Positions 55,604 through 62,986 of a stretch of 64,000 nucleotides of DNA are shown piece by piece. The stretch is from Antrihabitans spumae (GTDB taxonomy: Bacteria > Actinomycetota > Actinomycetes > Mycobacteriales > Mycobacteriaceae), in assembly GCF_043944905.1 (NCBI RefSeq), contig NZ_JBIMSN010000138.1, positions 1 through 64,000 of the forward strand, in the 5' to 3' direction. Below the pieces are notes generated by a model, which saw only the letters and a program-made list of their open reading frames with translations, had not been told where the DNA came from and made no database searches. Positions within the stretch are counted from its first letter, which is position 1. Each line of letters starts with the position of its first letter. The translations under genes were made by a program, and so were the position numbers.

Positions 55604-57045
55604 CAAACCGAGACGGACACCTTCTCGTCGCCGGAGTCGTCTACCGACGCGGCTGCGGGGGTTCGGTCGTGTGCCTTGTTCGACGGCCGCCGCAGGAACA
55701 CTGCCCAGGTGACGAGTGCGCATGCGATGTAGAAGGCGAGGAAGACCCAGAACGCGTTGGTCGCGGACTTCGCTTCACCCTGGTAGGAGGCACGGAGCAC
55801 CAGGTTGATGAACACGCCTCCGAGTGCACCTACCGCCCCTGCGAAGCCGATCAGTGCACCTGCCATGTTTCGCGACCATGCCTGCTGCTCGACCCGGGAG
55901 CCCTCGACGCTCTTCGACTTGGCCTCGAAGATCGACGGGATCATCTTGTAGGTCGACCCGTTGCCGATGCCGGACAGGATGAACAGTGCGATGAACGCGA
56001 GAACGTAGGTGAGCATGATGCCGCCGCTGGCGCCCTTGCGGCCGTCGTTGTCGTCGAGAACACCAGCGGTGACGAGCACTCCGGCGGCAACCATCATCGC
56101 GACGAAGGTGTACAGCGTGATCTTGCCGCCACCGATACGGTCGGCGAGTTTGCCGCCGAGCGGACGGAAGATCGAGCCGAGCAGCGGACCGATCCAGGCG
56201 ATCTGCGCCGCGTGCAAGGCTGCCTGCGGGATCGTCTGACCTGCAGCGAGGTAGTTGATGTTGAGAACCTGGCCGAAGGCGAAGCTGAAGCCGATGAACG
56301 ATCCGAACGTACCGATGTAAAGGAAGCTCATCGTCCAGGAATCGGAAAACTTCAGGATCTTCTTCATGTAGCCGAGGTTGGCCTGCTGATTGCCGAGGTT
56401 GTCCATGAACAGCGCCGCACCGACAGCCGCGAGACCACACAGCACCAGGTAGATCGCGCAGACCAACTCCGGTGCGGTGTTGCCGAGGGTCGCGATGACG
56501 ATCAATCCGATGATCTGCATGGCCGGGACACCGATGTTGCCGCCACCAGCATTGAGACCGAGCGCCCAACCTTTGAGCCGCTGTGGATAGAAGGCATTGA
56601 TGTTCGTCATCGACGACGCGAAGTTGCCTCCACCGAAGCCTGCGAACGCAGCCACGACGAGGTAGGTCGTGTACGACGTTTCCGGGTGCTGGATGAAGTA
56701 CAGCGTCAGCAGAGTCGGAATCAGCAGCGCGAGGGCGCTGAAGATGGTCCAGTTACGGCCACCGAATTTCGCGGTCGCAACGGTGTACGGAATGCGAAGC
56801 AACGACCCGACCAGCGTCGGTACCGCGACAAGAAAGAACTTGCCGGCGGGGTCTATGTGATAGACGTTCTGCGGCATGAAGAGAACCATCACCGACCAGA
56901 TCGACCACACCGAGAAGCCGACGTGCTCTGCGAAGATCGACCAGATCAGGTTCCGCTTGGCTACCTTCTTGCCGCCGGCTTCCCACGCGGCGACGTCTTC
57001 GGAATCCCAGTCGTCGATCCAGTGCTTGCGTGACGTTGTTGCCAC
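55603..57045 (-). CDS. narK: Nitrate/nitrite transporter NarK (MFS)
   Basis: About 480 residues with 12 membrane helices. FGGRNWTIFSALALLIP, FGGGNFASSMTNINAFYP (a glycine-rich NNP-type signature with conserved Asn) and GGGNIGVPAMQIIGL are typical of the NNP nitrate/nitrite porter family. The start is GTG 57045, five bases after GGAGG; the earlier in-frame ATG 57075 would leave the ribosome site internal. It lies upstream of nirBD and supplies nitrate or nitrite to it. The promoter region has paired inverted repeats. Confidence 0.92.
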   Translation of the reverse strand: MATTSRKHWIDDWDSEDVAAWEAGGKKVAKRNLIWSIFAEHVGFSVWSIWSVMVLFMPQNVYHIDPAGKFFLVAVPTLVGSLLRIPYTVATAKFGGRNWTIFSALALLIPTLLTLYFIQHPETSYTTYLVVAAFAGFGGGNFASSMTNINAFYPQRLKGWALGLNAGGGNIGVPAMQIIGLIVIATLGNTAPELVCAIYLVLCGLAAVGAALFMDNLGNQQANLGYMKKILKFSDSWTMSFLYIGTFGSFIGFSFAFGQVLNINYLAAGQTIPQAALHAAQIAWIGPLLGSIFRPLGGKLADRIGGGKITLYTFVAMMVAAGVLVTAGVLDDNDGRKGASGGIMLTYVLAFIALFILSGIGNGSTYKMIPSIFEAKSKSVEGSRVEQQAWSRNMAGALIGFAGAVGALGGVFINLVLRASYQGEAKSATNAFWVFLAFYIACALVTWAVFLRRPSNKAHDRTPAAASVDDSGDEKVSVSV

Positions 57046-57104
57046 CGAGGCCTCCTGATTTATTAGGTGACACAACGGTATGGAACTCCTATTGCCGACT
57101 TGCT

Positions 57105-57182
57105 GCGCGAAATGTCCTCGGCGTCAACTGCTGCTCACCTTCTCGGACTTTGCTCGGTGAGGGTTACCAACACATTTCGCGC
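57105..57182 (-). promoter_or_regulatory. Nested inverted repeats in the narK upstream region
   Basis: GCGCGAAATGT (57105-57115) and ACATTTCGCGC (57172-57182) are perfect 11-bp inverted repeats. Between them CTCACC/GGTGAG (57134-57139 with 57156-57161) forms a second pair. The block lies 60-137 bp before the narK start and may bind a nitrogen or nitrate regulator, or form a long hairpin. Confidence 0.5.
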
Positions 57183-57207
57183 CCGTTTCAACTAGTCGCG
57201 CGACGCG

Positions 57208-58449
57208 TCACCAAGTGTCTTCCAGCATCCTCGGTTTGCATGCGAACCACCCTGCTATGACGACGATCACAACAGCGACGGTCAGGAAGGCGAACGGAAC
57301 GACCCAGTCCGACGTGGCGTCGTGCAGCACGCCGAACAGCAGCGGTCCGAGGCAGGCAATCGCGTATCCGAGCCCCTGTGTGAAGCCCGACAGCGACGCG
57401 GAACCGATCTGTGTGCGGGTGCGCAGGTTGATCAGCGTCAATGCCATCGGGAACGTGCTCGGGCCGAGTCCGAGGATCAGAACCCACACGATCGGCGCGG
57501 ACATCGGTGCGATCAACAACCCCGTGAACGCGATCAGGTAGGCGACCGCGCATCCGACGACCACGGGGAACGGATTGCTCACGCGCGCGACGAGCGTCGG
57601 CGCGCCGAACGCCGACACCAGACCGATCAATGCGAACAGCCCGACCATGCTGCCGCCGAACGCTGCACTCGCACCCGCGTCGGTGAGGATCGCGGGAATC
57701 CAGGTGAACATCGTGTAGGTGATCAGCGAGGTCACGCCGAACATGCCGGCCAGACCCCATGCGACCGGCGAACGCCAGATCTTGCCGCGTGGCTCGGCCG
57801 CCTTGGTGACGTGCTCGAGTCCGTCGTCGCGGCGGTTACGCAAGATCAGCAGCCACGGCAACATCGCGGTGAGGCCGAGCAGCGCCCACATACCTATCGA
57901 GATGCGCCACCCGTTCGCTTCGGCCACCGGAACTGCGACCAGTGCAGGCGCGACGGTGCCGAGCTGAACCATCGTGATGTAAATCGTGCTCATCACCGCG
58001 AGCCGGTCCGAGAAGTAGCGCTTGACCAGCGGCGGGACGACGACGTTTCCGATTCCCATGCCGCCGAGCGCGAGCGCCGACAGAAACAGCAGCGACCACA
58101 CATCGGAAACCACAGCGCGCGCCAGCATTCCGAAACCGGCCATCGCCATGGCGAGAAGGGCGGTGCGCTCGAGTCCGAGACGCCGCGCAATTGTCGGCGT
58201 GAGCAGGCCGAACACCGCGAACATCGCAGGCGGGACCATGCCGAAGATGCCGACGATGGAATGCGAGAACCCGATCTCGTCGCTGATTCGCAGCGCGAGC
58301 GGGGTGAATGCTGTGACAGCGACACGCAACGTGAGTGCAGAGATCAAGATTGCGACGAATACCAGAATGCGTCGTTCGACAAGGCCGCGCCGGGTGGCGA
58401 CTCGTTGGGACAGCACGCGTTCGGGTTCGGCGGTCACGGTCATCGTCAA
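57208..58449 (-). CDS. CynX/NimT-type MFS transporter
   Basis: A 413-residue, 12-helix MFS protein. LTLRVAVTAFTPLALRISDEIGFSHSIVGIFGM and GMGIGNVVVPPLVKRYFSDR near residue 130 match the CynX/NimT (cyanate and nitroimidazole-related) group. FTQGLGYAIACLGPLLFGVLHD is the C-terminal half signature. Substrate is not known. It is divergent from a GntR/FadR-type regulator, with a 49-bp gap. Confidence 0.85.
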   Translation of the reverse strand: MTMTVTAEPERVLSQRVATRRGLVERRILVFVAILISALTLRVAVTAFTPLALRISDEIGFSHSIVGIFGMVPPAMFAVFGLLTPTIARRLGLERTALLAMAMAGFGMLARAVVSDVWSLLFLSALALGGMGIGNVVVPPLVKRYFSDRLAVMSTIYITMVQLGTVAPALVAVPVAEANGWRISIGMWALLGLTAMLPWLLILRNRRDDGLEHVTKAAEPRGKIWRSPVAWGLAGMFGVTSLITYTMFTWIPAILTDAGASAAFGGSMVGLFALIGLVSAFGAPTLVARVSNPFPVVVGCAVAYLIAFTGLLIAPMSAPIVWVLILGLGPSTFPMALTLINLRTRTQIGSASLSGFTQGLGYAIACLGPLLFGVLHDATSDWVVPFAFLTVAVVIVVIAGWFACKPRMLEDTW

Positions 58450-58498
58450 ATCATAGGATGACCGGATGACATGAGCAAATAGCTGTATCCTCCTTCAC

Positions 58499-59164
58499 AT
58501 GCAGCCTGTTCAGCGCACCAGTCTGATCGCGCAGGTCACCGACCTACTGCGCACCGAGATCCGCGACGGTCGGTGGGCGGTCGGCGCAAAGATTCCTACC
58601 GAACCCGAGCTGACCGAGCTCGCAGGCGTCGGCAGAAATACCGTCCGCGAAGCCGTCCAAGCACTTGTGCACGCCGGCATGCTCGAACGCAGACAGGGGT
58701 CGGGCACTTTCGTCGTCGCCAACTCCGACCTCGGAAGCACACTCGGCAAGTACTTCGCCGACGCGCACGAGCGCGATGTTCTCGATTTGCGACAGGCACT
58801 CGACACCACAGCAGCCGCATTGGCGGCCCGCCGCCGCGACGACGCCGACATCGCCAACCTGCTGCAGTTGCTCGACGCCCGCCGCAAATCGTGGGACGAC
58901 GCCCATCCCGGCGCGATCGAAGCAGACGTGCAACTGCACCGCGCAATCGTCGTCGCCAGCCACAATGCCGTCTACCTCGAGTTCTACGACTCACTGCTCA
59001 GCGTCATCGAACAAGGCATCCGCCAGCGGACAGCCAAGTCCGGCGAGTCTTTTCACGAGGAGCACGCCGCATTGGTCCACTCCGTGATCGACGGCGACGC
59101 CGAGCGAGCCGCGCAGTCGGCGCGTTGCTTCTTCAACGAATTGCTGGCGATCTATCCCGACTAG
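58499..59164 (+). CDS. FadR-type GntR family regulator (FCD)
   Basis: A 221-residue protein. The N-terminal GntR helix-turn-helix is KIPTEPELTELAGVGRNTVREAVQALVHAGMLERRQGSGTFV. The C-terminal FCD domain has LDLRQALDTTAAALAA and DVQLHRAIVVASHNAVYLEFYDSLL, which carry the acid/His metal-binding positions. It is divergent from the CynX-type transporter and probably controls it in response to a small acid. Ligand unknown. Confidence 0.9.
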   Translation: MQPVQRTSLIAQVTDLLRTEIRDGRWAVGAKIPTEPELTELAGVGRNTVREAVQALVHAGMLERRQGSGTFVVANSDLGSTLGKYFADAHERDVLDLRQALDTTAAALAARRRDDADIANLLQLLDARRKSWDDAHPGAIEADVQLHRAIVVASHNAVYLEFYDSLLSVIEQGIRQRTAKSGESFHEEHAALVHSVIDGDAERAAQSARCFFNELLAIYPD

Positions 59165-59181
59165 CCGGGTCTGGCTTTACC

Positions 59182-59259
59182 GTGACGCTGAGAGACCACT
59201 CGATGACTTTTGGAACGGGATCCCGTCCCAAAACCTCAGGAATGGGCGCTCAGCGTCAC
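59182..59259. terminator. Nested double palindrome between convergent genes
   Basis: An outer perfect pair GTGACGCTGAG/CTCAGCGTCAC (59182-59192 with 59249-59259) encloses a 26-bp near-palindrome at 59208-59233 (centre GGGATCCC, arms TTTTGG/CCAAAA). The right outer arm overlaps the stop codon of the DUF418 gene. It probably terminates transcription both ways. Confidence 0.65.
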
Positions 59260-60452
59260 CGCCGCCACGCCGGCCGCCCGGCGATGGTGATTGCACGCAA
59301 CACCCATTCCGCCGGACCGTAGCTGTGCGACCGCAGCCACCATCGACTCAGCCAGAGTTGCGCACCGAAGACGACCACGGCTATCCCGATGGTGCCCAGT
59401 GGGCTCACGTCAGCGGTCAGCCGAAATCCATAGGCAGTGAACACAATTCCGAGGACCAGCGATTGGCCGATGTAGTTGCTCAGCGCCATCCGGCCTGCTG
59501 GAGCGAACCCACGCACCACCGCCGCACCGATACTCGTACGAAACAAGGCAAGACCGAGCGCGACGTAGGACGCCGTCAACAGCGGACCCGTGACTTCGCT
59601 GATTCCGAAACCCAGCCATTCCCAACCGGTTCCGGGTCGCATCGTCGCGGAGTAGGCGTAGAACACTGCGCCACCGAGTCCGATGGGCAGTCCGAAGCGC
59701 AGGATGCGAGCCAGCAGGGTTCGATACCTGTCGACATCGGCGAAGAATTCGACTTTGCCCGCTGCAAGCCCGAGCAGGAACATGGCGAGCGCGCCCGCTC
59801 CCTGCAGGCCGATGATGGCAACGATCGCAACCGGCAACTCGCCGAGGTGGTAGCCAACGACGGTACCGATGCTGCCGTTGTAGGCATCGCTCATGCGGCT
59901 CGCGTTGTCTGCTGCGGCAACAGGATCCGCTGAGCCACCCGAGGCGATCGCTGCCGTACCGAGCGCAATCCAGAGTGCCCCTGCGAGGCCGATCAGCGAT
60001 GCGGCTGCCACGATCGCCGCCCGCGGTGAGATGCGCCTCGCAGCAAGCAAGATCAATCCGAGTACGGCGTAGGTCGAGAGGATTTCGCCGTGATAGAGCA
60101 GTGCCCCGTGCAGCAGACCGATGACGAACAGGCCACCGAGACGCCGCAACATACGTGGCCGGAACGAGCGCCCTGCCCTCTCGGCCGACGCCAGCTGCAG
60201 CGTGAAGCTGTAGCCGAACAGGAACGAGAACAGCAGATAGAACTTCGTTTCGAACAGCATGGTCACGACGAAGCGCGCAGTGTGGTCGACCCAAGAGTCG
60301 AACTGGGGATTCGCGACTCCGCTGCCGTAGTAGCCATCGGCGAACACGCAGATATTCACGGCGAGGATTCCGAACAGCGCGAATCCTCGCAACGCGTCGA
60401 CGTTCATCAGTCGCGACGAGGTCGCGGTGGAGGCGGGAGCCGACGTGATCAT
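59256..60452 (-). CDS. DUF418 domain membrane protein
   Basis: A 398-residue protein with about ten membrane segments. LMNVDALRGFALFGILAVNI at the N-terminus and SFLFGYSFTLQL are DUF418 signatures, and GPAEWVLRAIT near the end is the family C-terminal motif. DUF418 proteins are possible acyl- or small-molecule transporters; the function is unknown. Its ATG overlaps the upstream TetR stop (ATGA), so the two are one operon. Confidence 0.9.
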   Translation of the reverse strand: MITSAPASTATSSRLMNVDALRGFALFGILAVNICVFADGYYGSGVANPQFDSWVDHTARFVVTMLFETKFYLLFSFLFGYSFTLQLASAERAGRSFRPRMLRRLGGLFVIGLLHGALLYHGEILSTYAVLGLILLAARRISPRAAIVAAASLIGLAGALWIALGTAAIASGGSADPVAAADNASRMSDAYNGSIGTVVGYHLGELPVAIVAIIGLQGAGALAMFLLGLAAGKVEFFADVDRYRTLLARILRFGLPIGLGGAVFYAYSATMRPGTGWEWLGFGISEVTGPLLTASYVALGLALFRTSIGAAVVRGFAPAGRMALSNYIGQSLVLGIVFTAYGFRLTADVSPLGTIGIAVVVFGAQLWLSRWWLRSHSYGPAEWVLRAITIAGRPAWRR

Positions 60453-61054
60453 CGGGTTTCCGTCCTGCCGAGTACGCGCGAGACGATCGTCAGCAACGCC
60501 TGCGCTTCGTCTGCCGGCCTGAACTCGGGCTGGACCGCACGTCTCGCAAAGACGCCGTCGACGAGGGCCGCGATCCAGGTCGCTGCCGATTCAGCAGACA
60601 TCGGCGCGCTGATCTGCCCAGCATCGCGCGCTCGTGCAACCAGATCTGCGACGCCGTCTCGCAGCGCAGCGTCGTTCGCACGCAACAACTCCGCGACGAC
60701 CTCGTCCCGGTGTGCGATTGCGGACGATTCGAGCGCCAACCCCGCGACCATCGGATCGGCGGCAAGTTCGCAGATGGTCGCGAGAAACGCCGTCAGCGCG
60801 AGGAAGGGGTCGGCGGCGCTGCGCAACTCCTCGAGCCACACGTCGGCCTGCTCGCCTTCGCGCTCGACGAGCGCACACAGGACGGCATGTTTGGTCGGAA
60901 AGTAGTGAAACATGTTGCCCGCGCTCATACCCGCCGCTGCACAGATCTCGGCAGTACGCGTGGCCCGAAACCCTGCCGCTGCGAAGCACCGTGCCGCTGC
61001 GTCGAGGATTGCGCGACGACGTGACTCGTTCGCTTCTGGATCGACGGTTCGCAT
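60449..61054 (-). CDS. TetR family regulator
   Basis: A 201-residue regulator. The DNA-binding part is RRRAILDAAARCFAAAGFRATRTAEICAAAGMSAGNMFHYFPTKHAVL. The C-terminal helical domain of about 140 residues is the ligand/dimer part. It is the first gene of the tetR-DUF418 pair. A TGAC/GTCA repeat lies 15 bp upstream of its start. Confidence 0.92.
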   Translation of the reverse strand: MRTVDPEANESRRRAILDAAARCFAAAGFRATRTAEICAAAGMSAGNMFHYFPTKHAVLCALVEREGEQADVWLEELRSAADPFLALTAFLATICELAADPMVAGLALESSAIAHRDEVVAELLRANDAALRDGVADLVARARDAGQISAPMSAESAATWIAALVDGVFARRAVQPEFRPADEAQALLTIVSRVLGRTETR

Positions 61055-61069
61055 TCGGCAATATTAAAG

Positions 61070-61079
61070 TGACCAGTCA
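61070..61079. promoter_or_regulatory. Short inverted repeat upstream of tetR (weak operator candidate)
   Basis: TGACCAGTCA (61070-61079) sits in AT-rich sequence 15 bp before the tetR start. Arms of four bases are short, so support is weak. Confidence 0.35.
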
Positions 61080-61126
61080 ATTAAAGCGACGCCATCCACT
61101 CGTCGTAACTCCCCAACCCCAACAAC

Positions 61127-61140
61127 TAGAACGTGTTCTA
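61127..61140 (+). promoter_or_regulatory. KstR-type operator
   Basis: TAGAACGTGTTCTA fits the KstR consensus TnnAACnnGTTnnA exactly, with symmetric flanks, and lies 35 bp before the oxidoreductase start. KstR is the repressor of cholesterol catabolism in mycobacteria and rhodococci. Confidence 0.7.
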
Positions 61141-61175
61141 CACTGAGCGCACTGCCCGACCGGAGGAGTGCGGTT

Positions 61176-62027
61176 ATGAAATTCGGAATCGTGTTGTTCA
61201 CCAGCGACCGTGGGATCACACCTGCAGCAGCCGCTCGCGCGGTCGAGGCCAACGGATTCGAATCTTTCTTCGTCCCCGAGCACACCCATATCCCGGTGAA
61301 GCGAACCGCTGCGCACCCACTGACAGGCGACGCGAGCCTGCCCGACGATCGCTACATGCGCACACTCGATCCGTGGGTCTCACTCGCGATGGCCGCTGCC
61401 GTGACCGAGCGCATCGAACTGGCGACCGCCGTCGCGCTGCCCGTCCAGCATGACCCGATCACCCTTGCCAAGACGATCGCCTCGCTCGACCATCTGTCCG
61501 GCGGTCGCGTCACACTCGGCGTTGGATTCGGCTGGAACACAGACGAACTCGCAGACCACGGCGTGCCTGCGGGCCGACGCCGAACGGCCCTTCGCGAATA
61601 TCTGGAAGCGATGCACGCACTCTGGTCACAGGACGAGGCAAGTTTCGACGGCGAGTTCGTGAAGTTCGGACCGAGCTGGGCATGGCCGAAACCCGCCCGC
61701 TCGAAGATTCCGGTACTGGTCGGCGCAGCGGGAACGGACAAGAACTTCAACTGGATCATCCGGTCCGCGGACGGCTGGATCAGCACACCACGCGAGGAGG
61801 ACATCAGCGATCGCGTCCTTCGCCTTCAGCAGATGTGGTTCGACGCCGGCCGCAGCGGCTCACCTCGTATCGTCATCCTGGACGGCAAACCAGACCCGGC
61901 GAAACTCGCGCACTGGTCCCAGATCGGCGTCACGGATGTGGTGTACGGCATGCCGGACCGATCGGAGGAAGAAGTTGTGGCCTATCTGCAGCGGCTGGCA
62001 GGAAAGCTGTCCGTGCCAGCCGGTTAG
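61176..62027 (+). CDS. LLM-class F420-dependent oxidoreductase
   Basis: A 283-residue TIM-barrel oxidoreductase of the luciferase-like monooxygenase superfamily (TIGR03619-like). ESFFVPEHTHIP, DPWVSLAMAAAVTERIELATAV, DHLSGGRVTLGVGFGWNTDEL and NWIIRSADGWIS are family motifs. It likely uses F420 and acts on a steroid- or lipid-related substrate, because a KstR-type site lies upstream. Its stop overlaps the convergent TIGR02569 gene by four bases. Confidence 0.88.
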   Translation: MKFGIVLFTSDRGITPAAAARAVEANGFESFFVPEHTHIPVKRTAAHPLTGDASLPDDRYMRTLDPWVSLAMAAAVTERIELATAVALPVQHDPITLAKTIASLDHLSGGRVTLGVGFGWNTDELADHGVPAGRRRTALREYLEAMHALWSQDEASFDGEFVKFGPSWAWPKPARSKIPVLVGAAGTDKNFNWIIRSADGWISTPREEDISDRVLRLQQMWFDAGRSGSPRIVILDGKPDPAKLAHWSQIGVTDVVYGMPDRSEEEVVAYLQRLAGKLSVPAG

Positions 62028-62878
62028 AGCATCATCCTGACCAGCTCCGCAGTCCGGGCCAGGCCAGGAAACGCCTCAGCCGTCGAGCGTGGATGCAACG
62101 CATGGACCGCGAGACGGAATACCAAGGCACGCAACAACATCTGCGGCCACTCCGGTAGGTCGTCCCAGCGGGCGAGCAGTCCGTCGTCGGCACCGCCCCA
62201 CGAGATGGCGTCGACGACCGCGACCCCGGCTGCCCAGGGTGCGGGTCGCCAGTAGGGCGTGATGTCGGCCAAACCCGGTGCCGCGTTGCCCGCGAACAGG
62301 ACAGTGCCGAACAGATCGCCGTGCACGAGCTGCGACGGTGTTTCGACAGGCTTCCGCAGACTGGCCAGCTGCCCGATCAACTCGATACTGCGTTGCCCGT
62401 CGGGCGATGTGGACTGCGGCGGACCCGCTCCACGAATGCTGCGCAACGGCACGGTTTCCCACGCTGCGCGGTCGGCAGCAACGAATACATCGACGTCGAC
62501 CCACGGCGCCACCGGTGGCTGTGCGAGAAACCGCGGACGCTCCAACGTCGCCGTCGCGGCGTGCAACCGCAGCCCGACCGAGACGACCTCGTCGTGGCGT
62601 GGCTCTGGAGCGCCCTCGATGAACGTGTCGGCACGCCAGCCGGAAACGACGTACCGACCGTCGGTACCCCGAACAGGTCGCGCCAAACGCACGCCTTCGA
62701 CCGTCAACGTCTCCCGCACCTTGGCTGACCACGCGGCGCGCGCATGGTCGGCGACCGGAGACAGCACGACGTCACCGCAGCGCCAGCCACCGTCCCAGTC
62801 GGGGCCGAGTGCTACCGGAGTCACCTCGCGCAGACCGAAGGTCGAGCGCACGTGTTCAGGGGGTTCTGGTGTGCTCAC
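62024..62878 (-). CDS. TIGR02569 family protein (kinase-fold-like)
   Basis: A 284-residue actinobacterial protein of unknown role. It resembles the aminoglycoside phosphotransferase fold: LVHGDLFGTVLF sits where HGDxxxxN should be and ADITPYWRPAPWAAGVAVVDA where the metal-binding Asp is. The conserved Asn of the catalytic loop is not seen, so catalytic activity is uncertain. It stands next to moeB, as in the mycobacterial Rv3205c-Rv3206c pair. Confidence 0.8.
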   Translation of the reverse strand: MSTPEPPEHVRSTFGLREVTPVALGPDWDGGWRCGDVVLSPVADHARAAWSAKVRETLTVEGVRLARPVRGTDGRYVVSGWRADTFIEGAPEPRHDEVVSVGLRLHAATATLERPRFLAQPPVAPWVDVDVFVAADRAAWETVPLRSIRGAGPPQSTSPDGQRSIELIGQLASLRKPVETPSQLVHGDLFGTVLFAGNAAPGLADITPYWRPAPWAAGVAVVDAISWGGADDGLLARWDDLPEWPQMLLRALVFRLAVHALHPRSTAEAFPGLARTAELVRMML

Positions 62879-62934
62879 GACCGCAGGTTACCGCCGCAAA
62901 CCCGCAGCACCGGGGAGGCGCTGCGCGATCGTGC

Positions 62935-62986
62935 GTCTTTTCGGCGTGCGGGACCGCCGAAAGGACTCACGAGCCGCGGAGCGGCA
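62935..62986 (-). terminator. 3'-end double hairpin after moeB/moeZ (repeat-family copy 3)
   Basis: GTCTTTTCGGCG (62935-62946) pairs with CGCCGAAAGGAC (62955-62966) over 12 positions with one wobble. It is followed by ACTCACGAGCCGCGGAGCGGC up to the stop codon of the moeB/moeZ gene. It matches the layout of 146-196 and 27782-27839. Confidence 0.75.

Noticed and set aside
58450..58498. GGATGACCGGATGAC near-direct repeat as a GntR operator
   Set aside because: It does not show a clear FadR-type TNGTNNNACNA palindrome, so I could not support it.
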